DNA of 43,144 nt. It comes from JANYCG01 sp031392945 (GTDB lineage Bacteria; Pseudomonadota; Gammaproteobacteria; Burkholderiales; Burkholderiaceae_C). Shown here piece by piece: positions 22,834-30,796 of this stretch (the first letter of the stretch is position 1; each line of letters opens with the position of its first letter). The DNA lies in contig JANMVT010000085.1 of assembly GCA_031392945.1 (NCBI GenBank), positions 1 to 43,144 on the forward strand. The letters are read 5' to 3'. The notes under the pieces were generated by a model. It made no database searches and was not told the origin of the DNA. It saw only the letters and a list, made by a program, of their open reading frames with translations. A program made the position numbers and the translations under genes.

Positions 22834-24263
22834 TGCCCTTGTCCCATATCACTAGTTAGCTCTATATTTTGTAGCAATTGAACCAGTTTGACTGGCACCG
22901 AACCAATGGAGCCGGCCCCCATGCACAAGACGACGTCACCATCCTGGGCATTGTTGGCAATGGCCCCGGGCATGGCGGCGATGTCGTCCACAAACACGGG
23001 CTCGACCTTGCCCGCGACGCGCAGCGCGCGAGCCAGGGCGCGGCCGTCGGCGGCGACGATGGGGGATTCGCCAGCTGCATAAACCTCGCTGAGCAGCACC
23101 ACGTCCGCAGCGCCGATGACTTTGACAAAATCTTCAAAACAATCCCGCGTGCGGGTGTAGCGGTGCGGCTGGAACGCCAGCACCAGGCGGCGCCCCGGAA
23201 AGGCGCCGCGCGCGGCCGCCAGCGTGGCTGCCATCTCGACCGGATGGTGGCCGTAGTCGTCGATCACGCGGAACAGGCCGCCCAATGGCGCTGGCAGGTC
23301 GCCATAACTCTGGAAGCGCCGGCCCACGCCCTTGAACCCGGCCAGGCCTTTGACCACGGCGGCGTCCGGCACGTTGAGCTCCACCGCAACGGCAATCGCC
23401 GCCAGCGCGTTGAGCACGTTGTGGCGTCCCGGCAGGTTGAGTGCCACGGCCAGGTCGGGCAGGGTGACGCCGTTGCGCCGCTGCACGGTGAAATGCATCT
23501 GGTCGCCCAGCGCCTGCACATTGATGGCCCGGACCTGGGCGCCCTCTTCAAAACCATAGGTGGTGACGGGGCAGGTCACCAGGGGCACGATGTCGCGCAC
23601 GGCGGCGTCATCTGTGCACAGGATGGCCGTGCCGTAAAACGGCATGCGGTGCAGGAAGTCCACAAATGCGCCTTTGAGCCGCTCGAAATCATGGCCATAG
23701 GTTTCCATGTGGTCGGCGTCGATATTGGTCACCACCGCCATCACCGGCAGCAGGTGCAGGAACGAGGCGTCGGATTCGTCGGCCTCGACGACGATGTAAT
23801 CGCCCTTGCCCAAACGCGCATTGGCCCCGGCGCTGTTCAGGCGCCCGCCGATGACAAAAGTCGGGTCCAGCCCGGCCTCCACCAGCACGCTGGCCACCAG
23901 GCTGGTGGTTGTCGTTTTGCCGTGGGTGCCGGCGATGGCGATGCCTTGCTTCAGGCGCATCAGCTCGGCCAGCATCAGGGCGCGCGGCACGATGGGGATG
24001 TGGTGCTCACGCGCGGCGATCACCTCGGGGTTGTCGACCTTCACGGCGGTCGAGGTCACCACGGCGTCCGCCCCGGCCACGTTTGCGGCCGCGTGGCCAA
24101 CAAAAGTTTTAATCCCAAGGTTGGCCAGGCGTTTGAGCGTCGCGCTCTCAACCTGGTCCGAGCCCGTGACGGTGTAATCCAGGGTGTGCAGCACCTCGGC
24201 GATGGCCGACATGCCGGAGCCGCCGATGCCAACGAAATGGATGTTTTTGACGGCGTGTTTCAT
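22830..24263 (-). CDS. murC: UDP-N-acetylmuramate--L-alanine ligase
   Basis: A 477-residue Mur ligase adding L-Ala to UDP-MurNAc. NIHFVGIGGSGMSAIAEVLH binds UDP-MurNAc, AIAGTHGKTTTTSLVASVL is the ATP loop (about residue 112), and VEADESDASFLHLLPVMAVV, NIDADHMETYG and DDYGHHPVEMAATLAAARGA follow. The last residues LLQNIELTSDMGQGQ are encoded by the ~45-bp dispersed repeat, so the C-terminus has been rewritten by an insertion. It lies between murG (ATGA overlap) and ddl (ATGA overlap). Confidence 0.97.
   Translation of the reverse strand: MKHAVKNIHFVGIGGSGMSAIAEVLHTLDYTVTGSDQVESATLKRLANLGIKTFVGHAAANVAGADAVVTSTAVKVDNPEVIAAREHHIPIVPRALMLAELMRLKQGIAIAGTHGKTTTTSLVASVLVEAGLDPTFVIGGRLNSAGANARLGKGDYIVVEADESDASFLHLLPVMAVVTNIDADHMETYGHDFERLKGAFVDFLHRMPFYGTAILCTDDAAVRDIVPLVTCPVTTYGFEEGAQVRAINVQALGDQMHFTVQRRNGVTLPDLAVALNLPGRHNVLNALAAIAVAVELNVPDAAVVKGLAGFKGVGRRFQSYGDLPAPLGGLFRVIDDYGHHPVEMAATLAAARGAFPGRRLVLAFQPHRYTRTRDCFEDFVKVIGAADVVLLSEVYAAGESPIVAADGRALARALRVAGKVEPVFVDDIAAMPGAIANNAQDGDVVLCMGAGSIGSVPVKLVQLLQNIELTSDMGQGQ
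22837..22879. repeat. ~45-bp dispersed repeat, copy 2 (murC 3' end)
   Basis: CCTTGTCCCATATCACTAGT then TAGCTCTATATTTTGTAGCA. It aligns with the murD and cdsA copies over its whole length (CCTTGT…ATAT…TAGTTAGC…CTAT.TT.GTAGCAA). It encodes the last ~14 residues of MurC and ends three bases before the ddl start codon. Confidence 0.7.
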
Positions 24264-25438
24264 GGTGTTTTGCGCTTTGCGGACAGCGATTCGCAGGCCG
24301 CCACGATCCGCTGTGTGGCGCCGAGCTTGGCCATTTTTCTGGCGGCGACGGCGGCGGCCAACAAGGTTGGACGATCCGCCTTTTGCAACATGCGGGCCAG
24401 GCGGTCCGCAGTCAAATCCTGCTGCGCCACCACCCAGCCGCCGCCCTGGTCGACCAGAAATCTGGCGTTGCCGGTCTGGTGGTCGTCCACCGCCGAAGGA
24501 AAGGGGACAAACACTGCGGCAACGCCGACTGCGGCGACCTCGGTCACCGTGCTGGCGCCAGCGCGGCAGATCACCAGATCCGCCTCGGCCATGGCGCAGG
24601 CAGCGTCGTCGATGAAGGGCGTGAGTTCGGCCTGCACATCGGCGGATTTGTAGTTGGCGCGCAGTTCATCAATCTGGCTTTGCCCGCTTTGATGCATCAC
24701 CAGAGGCCGGGTCTGGGCCGGCAGCATCGCCAGGGCTTTGGGCACGACATCGTTCAGGGCCTTCGCGCCCAGACTGCCGCCGAGCACGAGCAATCGCAGC
24801 GGGCCAGTGCGGCCGGCGTAGCGCCTGGCCGGTTCAGGCTTGTCCAGAAACGGCTGGCGCAGCGGGTTGCCAGCCCATCTGGCTTCTTGCATGACATCGG
24901 GAAACGCCGTGTAGACCCTGTCGGCAAACCTGGCGAGCAACTTGTTGGCCATGCCGGCCACCGAGTTTTGTTCGTGCAGGATCAGCGGCTTGCGCAGCAG
25001 GATGCTCATCAAGCCGGGCGGCACGGTGATGTAGCCGCCCAGGCCCACCACCACGTCGGGCTTGACGCGGCGCAATACACCCAGGCTTTGCCAGCAGGCA
25101 CGCAGCAGGCGCAACGGCGACAGCAGGCGTGTGACGAGGCCTTTGCCGCGCACACCGGAAAAATTGACCACTTCGAAGGGAAAGCCGCGCGCCGGCACCA
25201 ACTGGCTTTCCATGCTGGGGCTGCCTGGCGTTCCGGGCGCGCCCAGCCAATGCACGCGCCAGCCGGCCTCACTCAGGGCCTGCGCCAACGCCAGTCCGGG
25301 GAAAATGTGGCCGCCAGTTCCGCCCGCCATCACCAGGGCGGTCCTTTGTGCGCTCAAGCTTGCCGCATTGTGTGTGCCGCCGCCCTGCGTCAGGGGGCCC
25401 GCGCCTTGCTGCGGGCGGCCCTGCGCGACGGCGTTCAT
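24260..25438 (-). CDS. murG: MurG N-acetylglucosaminyltransferase
   Basis: A 392-residue GT28 enzyme converting lipid I to lipid II on the inner membrane face. ALVMAGGTGGHIFPGLALAQ is the lipid-I/phosphate loop, GLGGYITVPPGLMS and LILHEQNSVAGMANKLLARF follow, LLVLGGSLGAKALNDVVPKA marks the C-domain, and AEADLVICRAGASTVTEVAA binds UDP-GlcNAc. The first ~33 residues (MNAVAQGRPQQGAGPLTQGG…) form a Gly/Gln-rich extension absent from E. coli MurG. The ATG at 25438 overlaps the ftsW stop (ATGA), which supports this long start. A shorter internal start cannot be excluded. Confidence 0.96.
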   Translation of the reverse strand: MNAVAQGRPQQGAGPLTQGGGTHNAASLSAQRTALVMAGGTGGHIFPGLALAQALSEAGWRVHWLGAPGTPGSPSMESQLVPARGFPFEVVNFSGVRGKGLVTRLLSPLRLLRACWQSLGVLRRVKPDVVVGLGGYITVPPGLMSILLRKPLILHEQNSVAGMANKLLARFADRVYTAFPDVMQEARWAGNPLRQPFLDKPEPARRYAGRTGPLRLLVLGGSLGAKALNDVVPKALAMLPAQTRPLVMHQSGQSQIDELRANYKSADVQAELTPFIDDAACAMAEADLVICRAGASTVTEVAAVGVAAVFVPFPSAVDDHQTGNARFLVDQGGGWVVAQQDLTADRLARMLQKADRPTLLAAAVAARKMAKLGATQRIVAACESLSAKRKTP

Positions 25439-26685
25439 ACGCGCCCCCCGTGCATGAGGGTGCGGTTTTCATTGTCAACGCGCAACACGACCGCGATGGC
25501 GATCAGGTTGATCAGAATCGCAGAGCCGCCAAAACTCATCAAGGGCAAGGTCAGGCCCTTGGTGGGCAAAGCGCCCAGGTTCACGCCCATGTTGATGAAG
25601 GCCTGGAAGCCCATCCAGATGCCCACGCCCTGCGCCACCAGGCCGGCGAACACGCGGTCCAGCGCGATCGCCTGGCGACCGATGTGCATCATGCGCCGCG
25701 TCATCCAGAAAAACAGGCCGATGACGCACACCACGCCGATCAGGCCGAACTCCTCGCCGATCACGGCCAGCAGAAAATCGGTGTGCGCTTCCGGCAGCCA
25801 ATGCAGTTTTTCGACGCTGCCGCCCAGGCCGACGCCGAAAATTTCGCCCCGGCCGATGGCAATCAGGGAGTGGGTCAACTGGTAGCCCTTGCCCAACGCG
25901 TGTTCCTCAGTCCATGGGTTGAGGTAGGCAAAAATGCGTTCGCGGCGGAACTCGGAAAACGCGATCATCATGCTGAACGCCACCACCAAAATGGCGGCAA
26001 TCAGGAAGAACATGCGGGCGTTGACGCCGCCCAGAAACAGGATGCCCATGGCGATCACGGCGATCACCATGAACGCGCCCATGTCAGGCTCGGCCAGCAA
26101 CAGCAGGCCGACGACCGCCACGGCGGCGCCCATGGGCATGACGGCGCGGAAGAACTTCTCCTTGACTTCCATCTTGCGCACCATGTAGTCGGCGGCGTAC
26201 AGCAACACGGCAAACTTGGCCAGCTCGGAGGGCTGGAAGCCGGTGATACCCATGGGGATCCAGCGCTTCGCGCCGTTGACGCCTTTGCCGACGTGGGGGA
26301 TCAAGACAAGGATCAACAACAACAGCGAGGCCACAAACAACCAGGGCGCGATTTTCTCCCAGGTCGCCATCGGCGTCTGGTAGGCGATCAGCGCGAAGAT
26401 GAAGGCGACCACGATGGAGAGGAAGTGGCGGATCAAAAAATGGCCGGAGGTATAGCGGGCGAATTTGGGGTTGTCCGGCATGGCGATCGAGGCCGAATAG
26501 ACCATCACCAGCCCCCATGCCAGCAGCGCCACGGTGGCCCAGACCAGGGCCTGGTCAAAGGTGGCAAGGCGCCCGGGCGCGCTGCCGACGCCGCCAATTG
26601 GGAAACCTTCGTGCTGCGCACTGCGGTGCGAGCTTGCTTGGGAGCGGCCCGGCGCGGCGCTCATGCCCTGGGTCATCGCGCTCAC
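25435..26685 (-). CDS. ftsW: Septal SEDS glycosyltransferase FtsW
   Basis: A 416-residue polytopic protein, about ten helices, polymerising septal glycan with FtsI. GVNGAKRWIPMGITGFQPSE, LLLAEPDMGAFMVIAVIAMG, GVGLGGSVEKLHWLPEAHTD, FLLAVIGEEFGLIGVVCVIG and LTLPLMSFGGSAILINLIAI are SEDS signatures in the FtsW form. The N-terminal ~45 residues are hydrophilic (SHRSAQHEGFPIGGVGSAPG). GTG start at 26683-26685 overlaps the murD stop (GTGA). Confidence 0.95.
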   Translation of the reverse strand: MSAMTQGMSAAPGRSQASSHRSAQHEGFPIGGVGSAPGRLATFDQALVWATVALLAWGLVMVYSASIAMPDNPKFARYTSGHFLIRHFLSIVVAFIFALIAYQTPMATWEKIAPWLFVASLLLLILVLIPHVGKGVNGAKRWIPMGITGFQPSELAKFAVLLYAADYMVRKMEVKEKFFRAVMPMGAAVAVVGLLLLAEPDMGAFMVIAVIAMGILFLGGVNARMFFLIAAILVVAFSMMIAFSEFRRERIFAYLNPWTEEHALGKGYQLTHSLIAIGRGEIFGVGLGGSVEKLHWLPEAHTDFLLAVIGEEFGLIGVVCVIGLFFWMTRRMMHIGRQAIALDRVFAGLVAQGVGIWMGFQAFINMGVNLGALPTKGLTLPLMSFGGSAILINLIAIAVVLRVDNENRTLMHGGRV

Positions 26686-28202
26686 TGGCTAACCTCCAGC
26701 GATACACCTGCGGCATCCGCCAGGGCCGAAACGGCGTCGCGGAACACCGTGGCGCGGTGCAGGTAGTTGTCAAACATGTCCAGGCTGGCGCAGGCGGGGG
26801 ACATCAGCACGGCGTCGCCCGGACGGGCTTGGCGGTTGGCCTCTTCGACGGCCAGCGGCATGTCTGGCGCGTCAAGCAAGGGCACACTGGTGGACGCCAA
26901 CGCGGCCCGGATCAGAGGCGCGTCGCGCCCGATCAGCACGGCCGCCCTGGCGAAGCGGGCCAGCGGCGCGGCCAGCGGCGCAAAGTCCTGGCCCTTGCCG
27001 TCGCCGCCGAGGATGACCACGAGCCTCCTGTCCGCGCCAAGGCCATTGAGCGCCGCCACCGTGGCGCCGACGTTTGTGCCCTTGCTGTCGTCAAAAAACT
27101 CGACACCATTGACAATGCCAACCGGCTCGACACGGTGCGGTTCGCCACGGTATTCGCGCAGGCCAAACAGGATCGGCGCAAGATTGCAACCGGCAGCCGA
27201 GGCCAGAGCCAGCGCGGCCAGGGCGTTGACCGCGTTGTGCCGGCCCCGGATGCGCAGGGCGTCGGCGGGCATGAGGCGCTGGATGAAGAGATCCTCGGCG
27301 GCTTCGCCGCGCTTGCGCCGCGTGCCGTCGGCGTCCTGCGCGCGCACCAGCCAGACCATGCCATTGACCTCCTCGATGCCGAAGTCGCCGGGCCGCCCGG
27401 GCATGCCTGCGCCAAAAGTGACAAATTCGCGTTGCACCCGGTCTTTTACCCGGCCTTGCGTTGACATGGGCGGCAACATGGCCATGACCAAGGGGTCATC
27501 ACGGTTGAGCAACATCAGGCCGTTCTTGCCGAACACCCTGGACTTGGCTTGCGCGTAGGCTTGCAGCGAACCATGCCAGTCCAGATGGTCTTGTGTGATG
27601 TTGAGCACGGTCGCGGCCATCGGCTCGAAATTCTCCACGCCGTCGAGCTGAAAACTCGACAGCTCTATCACCCACACGTCCGGCAAGGCATCGGCATCCA
27701 GGCGGCCGGTGAGTGTGTCGAGCAGTGTCGGGCCGATGTTGCCCGCCACGGCGACCGATTTGCCGGCCCGCTCCACCAACTGCCCGGTAAGCGAAGTCAC
27801 CGTGGTTTTGCCATTGGTGCCAGTGATGGCCAGCACAGCCGGGTTGTAGCCCCGAGCCGCCTTCAACCCGGCCAAAGCCTCTGAAAACAGGTCTAATTCT
27901 CCTTTTATCCTTGTGGAATATGAATAGTTAGCTTCTATTATTGTAGCAACTGAAGCTGGCGCCAGCCCCGGACTTTTGAACACGGACGTGATGGCGCGGC
28001 CATTCAGCAAAGACGCGTCGAGCGCCGCGCAGACAAAAACGGCCTGCGGAATTTCCCGGCGCAGGCTTGCCAGTTCGGGCGGTGTTTCGCGCGTGTCGGC
28101 CACGGTGACCTGCGCGCCCGCGCGCGCGCACCAGCGCGCCATCGCCAGGCCGGAAGCGCCCAGGCCCAGGATGAGAACGTGTTGGTCTTTCAGCCCCTGC
28201 AT
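26682..28202 (-). CDS. murD: UDP-MurNAc-L-Ala--D-Glu ligase
   Basis: A 506-residue Mur ligase adding D-Glu. QHVLILGLGASGLAMARWCA binds UDP, VLAITGTNGKTTVTSLTGQL is the ATP loop (about residue 127), VWVIELSSFQLDGVENFEPM and NITQDHLDWHGSL follow, with IRGRHNAVNALAALALASAA and FFDDSKGTNVGATVAALNGL in the C-terminal part. Residues about 85-100 (SVATIIEANYSYSTRIKG) are encoded by a copy of the ~45-bp dispersed repeat inserted in frame in the N-terminal domain, just before the LDLFSEAL helix. ATG at 28200-28202, 3 bases after the mraY stop. Confidence 0.96.
   Translation of the reverse strand: MQGLKDQHVLILGLGASGLAMARWCARAGAQVTVADTRETPPELASLRREIPQAVFVCAALDASLLNGRAITSVFKSPGLAPASVATIIEANYSYSTRIKGELDLFSEALAGLKAARGYNPAVLAITGTNGKTTVTSLTGQLVERAGKSVAVAGNIGPTLLDTLTGRLDADALPDVWVIELSSFQLDGVENFEPMAATVLNITQDHLDWHGSLQAYAQAKSRVFGKNGLMLLNRDDPLVMAMLPPMSTQGRVKDRVQREFVTFGAGMPGRPGDFGIEEVNGMVWLVRAQDADGTRRKRGEAAEDLFIQRLMPADALRIRGRHNAVNALAALALASAAGCNLAPILFGLREYRGEPHRVEPVGIVNGVEFFDDSKGTNVGATVAALNGLGADRRLVVILGGDGKGQDFAPLAAPLARFARAAVLIGRDAPLIRAALASTSVPLLDAPDMPLAVEEANRQARPGDAVLMSPACASLDMFDNYLHRATVFRDAVSALADAAGVSLEVSQ
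27903..27949. repeat. ~45-bp dispersed repeat, copy 3 (inside murD)
   Basis: TTTTATCCTTGTGGAATATG then AATAGTTAGCTTCTATTATT and GTAGCAA. Best match to copy 1 (12463-12506), differing at only a few positions. It sits wholly within the murD reading frame with no stop, so the element is translated. The surrounding gene is GC-rich and the repeat stands out sharply. Confidence 0.75.
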
Positions 28203-28205
28203 CGT

Positions 28206-29384
28206 CTATCTCAACTTCAGGGTTGACAGGCCCACCAGGCACAACAGCATGGTGATGATCCAGAAACGCACGACGACCTGGGTTTCTTTCCAGCCGCTTT
28301 TTTCAAAATGGTGGTGCAGGGGCGCCATCTTCAAGATCCGACGGCCTTGGCCGTATTTCTTCTTGGTGTATTTGAACCAGGCGACTTGCAGCATGACCGA
28401 CAGGGCCTCCACCACAAAGATGCCGCCCATGATGGCCAACACGATCTCCTGGCGCACGATGACGGCGATGGTGCCCAAAGCGCCGCCCAAGGCCAGCGCG
28501 CCCACATCGCCCATGAACACCTGGGCCGGATGGGTGTTGAACCACAAAAACGCCAGCCCCGCCCCGGCCATGGCCGAGCAAAAAATGAGCAACTCGCCCG
28601 AGCCGGGGATGTGGGGGAAAAACAGGTATTTGGAATACACCGAGCTGCCCGTCACATAGGCGAACACGCCCAGGGCTGAGCCGACCATCACCACCGGCAT
28701 GATGGCCAGGCCGTCCAGGCCGTCGGTCAGGTTGACGGCATTGCTGGCGCCCACGATCACCAGGTAGGTGAGAACCACAAAACCCAGCACGCCCAGCGGG
28801 TAACTGACTTCCTTGAAGAAGGGCAGCAGCAGACCGGCCTTGGGCGGCAGATTCAAGTCAAACCCCGACTGCACCCATTTGAAGAACAGCTCCAGCACGC
28901 GCAGATTCGAGTTCTCGGAAATGCTGAACACCAGGTAGAGTGCCGCGACCAGGCCGATCACAGACTGCCAAAAATACTTTTCGCGCGAACGCATGCCTTC
29001 GGGGTCTTTGTTTACCACTTTGCGCCAATCGTCGGCCCAGCCAATGGCGCCAAAACCCAGGGTGACGAGCAGCACAATCCAGACAAAGCGGTTGGTCAGA
29101 TCAAACCACAACAAGGTGGAAATCGCGATGCACAGCAAAATGAGCACGCCGCCCATGGTCGGCGTGCCGCTCTTGCTCATATGGCTTTCCATGCCGTAGC
29201 CGCGCACCGGCTGGCCGATCTTGAGGCTGGTCAGGCGCCGGATCACCCACGGCCCGGCAGCCAGTCCGATCAGCAGGGACGTCATCGCGGCCATGACGGC
29301 TCGAAAGGTCAGGTACTGAAACACCCTGAAAAAGCCGAATTCAGGCGACAGGGTCTGCAGCCACTGGGCGAGGCTCAAGAGCAT
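28206..29384 (-). CDS. mraY: Phospho-MurNAc-pentapeptide transferase MraY
   Basis: A 392-residue integral membrane enzyme, about ten helices, making lipid I from UDP-MurNAc-pentapeptide and undecaprenyl phosphate. Active-site motifs: SHMSKSGTPTMGGVLILLCI-type SKSGTPTMGG near residue 72, GWADDWRKVVNKDPEGMRSR with the two Asp residues, NAVNLTDGLDGLAIMPVVMV, FNTHPAQVFMGDVGALALGG, and MAPLHHHFEKSGWKETQVVV. All intact. The ATG at 29382-29384 overlaps the murF end by 10 bases. Confidence 0.97.
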   Translation of the reverse strand: MLLSLAQWLQTLSPEFGFFRVFQYLTFRAVMAAMTSLLIGLAAGPWVIRRLTSLKIGQPVRGYGMESHMSKSGTPTMGGVLILLCIAISTLLWFDLTNRFVWIVLLVTLGFGAIGWADDWRKVVNKDPEGMRSREKYFWQSVIGLVAALYLVFSISENSNLRVLELFFKWVQSGFDLNLPPKAGLLLPFFKEVSYPLGVLGFVVLTYLVIVGASNAVNLTDGLDGLAIMPVVMVGSALGVFAYVTGSSVYSKYLFFPHIPGSGELLIFCSAMAGAGLAFLWFNTHPAQVFMGDVGALALGGALGTIAVIVRQEIVLAIMGGIFVVEALSVMLQVAWFKYTKKKYGQGRRILKMAPLHHHFEKSGWKETQVVVRFWIITMLLCLVGLSTLKLR

Positions 29385-30796
29385 GGCGCCTCCGGTTGAT
29401 TTTCAGCCTGCGCGCTGATGGCCTCCACCACCCGCTCCATCTTCATGAAACGCGAGCCCTTGACCAGGATGCTGGCCGTGGTCGGCAAAACCGCCAGCAC
29501 CGCCGCCTGCATGCCCGCCATGTCCGGCATGTGCCTGCCCGCGCCAAATCGCGCGCTGGCGGCGGCTGACAAGTCCCCGAGCGTCAGCAAGGTCTCAATG
29601 CCCAATTGCCTCGCGTAAGCGCCCGCTTCCGAGTGGAATTGAAGGCCCTGTTCGCCGACCTCGCCCATGTCGCCCAAGACCAGCACCCGCGGCCCCGGCA
29701 GGCTGGCCAGAACCTCGATTGCGGCGCGCACCGAATCCGGATTTGCGTTGTAAGTGTCATCCACCAGGGTGTAGGCGTGTCCGTTGATGGCGCCCGTCGT
29801 CGCGCGCGAACGGCCCTTGACAGGCACAAACGCCGCCAAGCCCTGGGCAATTTGCGCCAGCGGCACGCCCGCCGCGAGTGTGCACGCCACGGCGGCCAGG
29901 GCATTCTTGACGTTGTGCAGACCGGCCACGCCCAGCTCAAATGCCAGGGCGCCAGCGGGCGTGCTGGCATGGATCCGCCATGCCCCGCCGGCCCAAACCG
30001 GCTGGGCGCACTGGATGTCTGCTGGCGCGCCTGGCGCCTGGCCCGGCGCAATGCCAAAAGTCAACTGCGCTCTGGATCCCGCCAAGGCTTGCCACAAGGG
30101 CGTATGGCTGTCCTGCACCGGGAAGACGGCGACGCCATGGGCGGGCAATGATGCGATCACGGAGCCGTTCTCCCGCGCGACGGCTTCGACTGTCGCCATG
30201 AATTCCAGATGCTCGCGTTGGGCGTTGTTGACCAGGGCCACCGTGGGTTTGGCGATGGCCGCGAGTTGGGCGATTTCGCCGGGATGGTTCATGCCCAGTT
30301 CGATGACGGCGATTTCATGCGCCGCGCGCAGCCGCAGCAGGGTCAGCGGCACACCAATGTCATTGTTGAAATTGCCTTGCGTCGCCAGCATCGCATCGGG
30401 GCGCCAGGCACGCAGGATCGCGGCGATCATCTGCGTCACAGTCGTTTTGCCGTTGCTGCCCGTCACCGCGATCAAAGGCAGTTTGAATGCCGCGCGCCAG
30501 CTGGCCGCCAACAAGCCCAGGGCTTGTTTGGTGTCAACCGTCACGAGGCCCGGCAGGCCGGCTTTGGCGAGCAGCGCCTGTGAATGGCAGATGGCCGCGA
30601 CCGCGCCTTTGGCTTTGGCCTCGGCCAAAAATTCATTGGCGTCGTATCGCTCGCCCTTGAGCGCCACAAACAAATCGCCCGGCTCGACGCTGCGGGTGTC
30701 GGTGTGGACCCGATTGAACACGGTCTGGCGGTCGCCGCAAAGCGCCGCGCCAGGCAGGTGTTGCAGCGCCTGCTGGAGGCTCATCATGCCGCTCAT
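29375..30796 (-). CDS. murF: UDP-MurNAc-tripeptide--D-Ala-D-Ala ligase
   Basis: A 473-residue Mur ligase joining the D-Ala-D-Ala made by Ddl. HTDTRSVEPGDLFVALKGER in the N-domain, LIAVTGSNGKTTVTQMIAAI as ATP loop (about residue 113), ELGMNHPGEIAQLAAIAKPT, NNAQREHLEFM and VDDTYNANPDSVRAAIEVLA are all MurF-like. Start ATG at 30796 overlaps the murE stop (ATGA). A second ATG 4 codons downstream is also possible. Confidence 0.96.
   Translation of the reverse strand: MSGMMSLQQALQHLPGAALCGDRQTVFNRVHTDTRSVEPGDLFVALKGERYDANEFLAEAKAKGAVAAICHSQALLAKAGLPGLVTVDTKQALGLLAASWRAAFKLPLIAVTGSNGKTTVTQMIAAILRAWRPDAMLATQGNFNNDIGVPLTLLRLRAAHEIAVIELGMNHPGEIAQLAAIAKPTVALVNNAQREHLEFMATVEAVARENGSVIASLPAHGVAVFPVQDSHTPLWQALAGSRAQLTFGIAPGQAPGAPADIQCAQPVWAGGAWRIHASTPAGALAFELGVAGLHNVKNALAAVACTLAAGVPLAQIAQGLAAFVPVKGRSRATTGAINGHAYTLVDDTYNANPDSVRAAIEVLASLPGPRVLVLGDMGEVGEQGLQFHSEAGAYARQLGIETLLTLGDLSAAASARFGAGRHMPDMAGMQAAVLAVLPTTASILVKGSRFMKMERVVEAISAQAENQPEAPCS

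Noticed and set aside
22878..24653. A 591-codon plus-strand frame opposite murC and murG
   Set aside because: Antisense to essential genes with intact motifs. Composition is that of a shadow frame.
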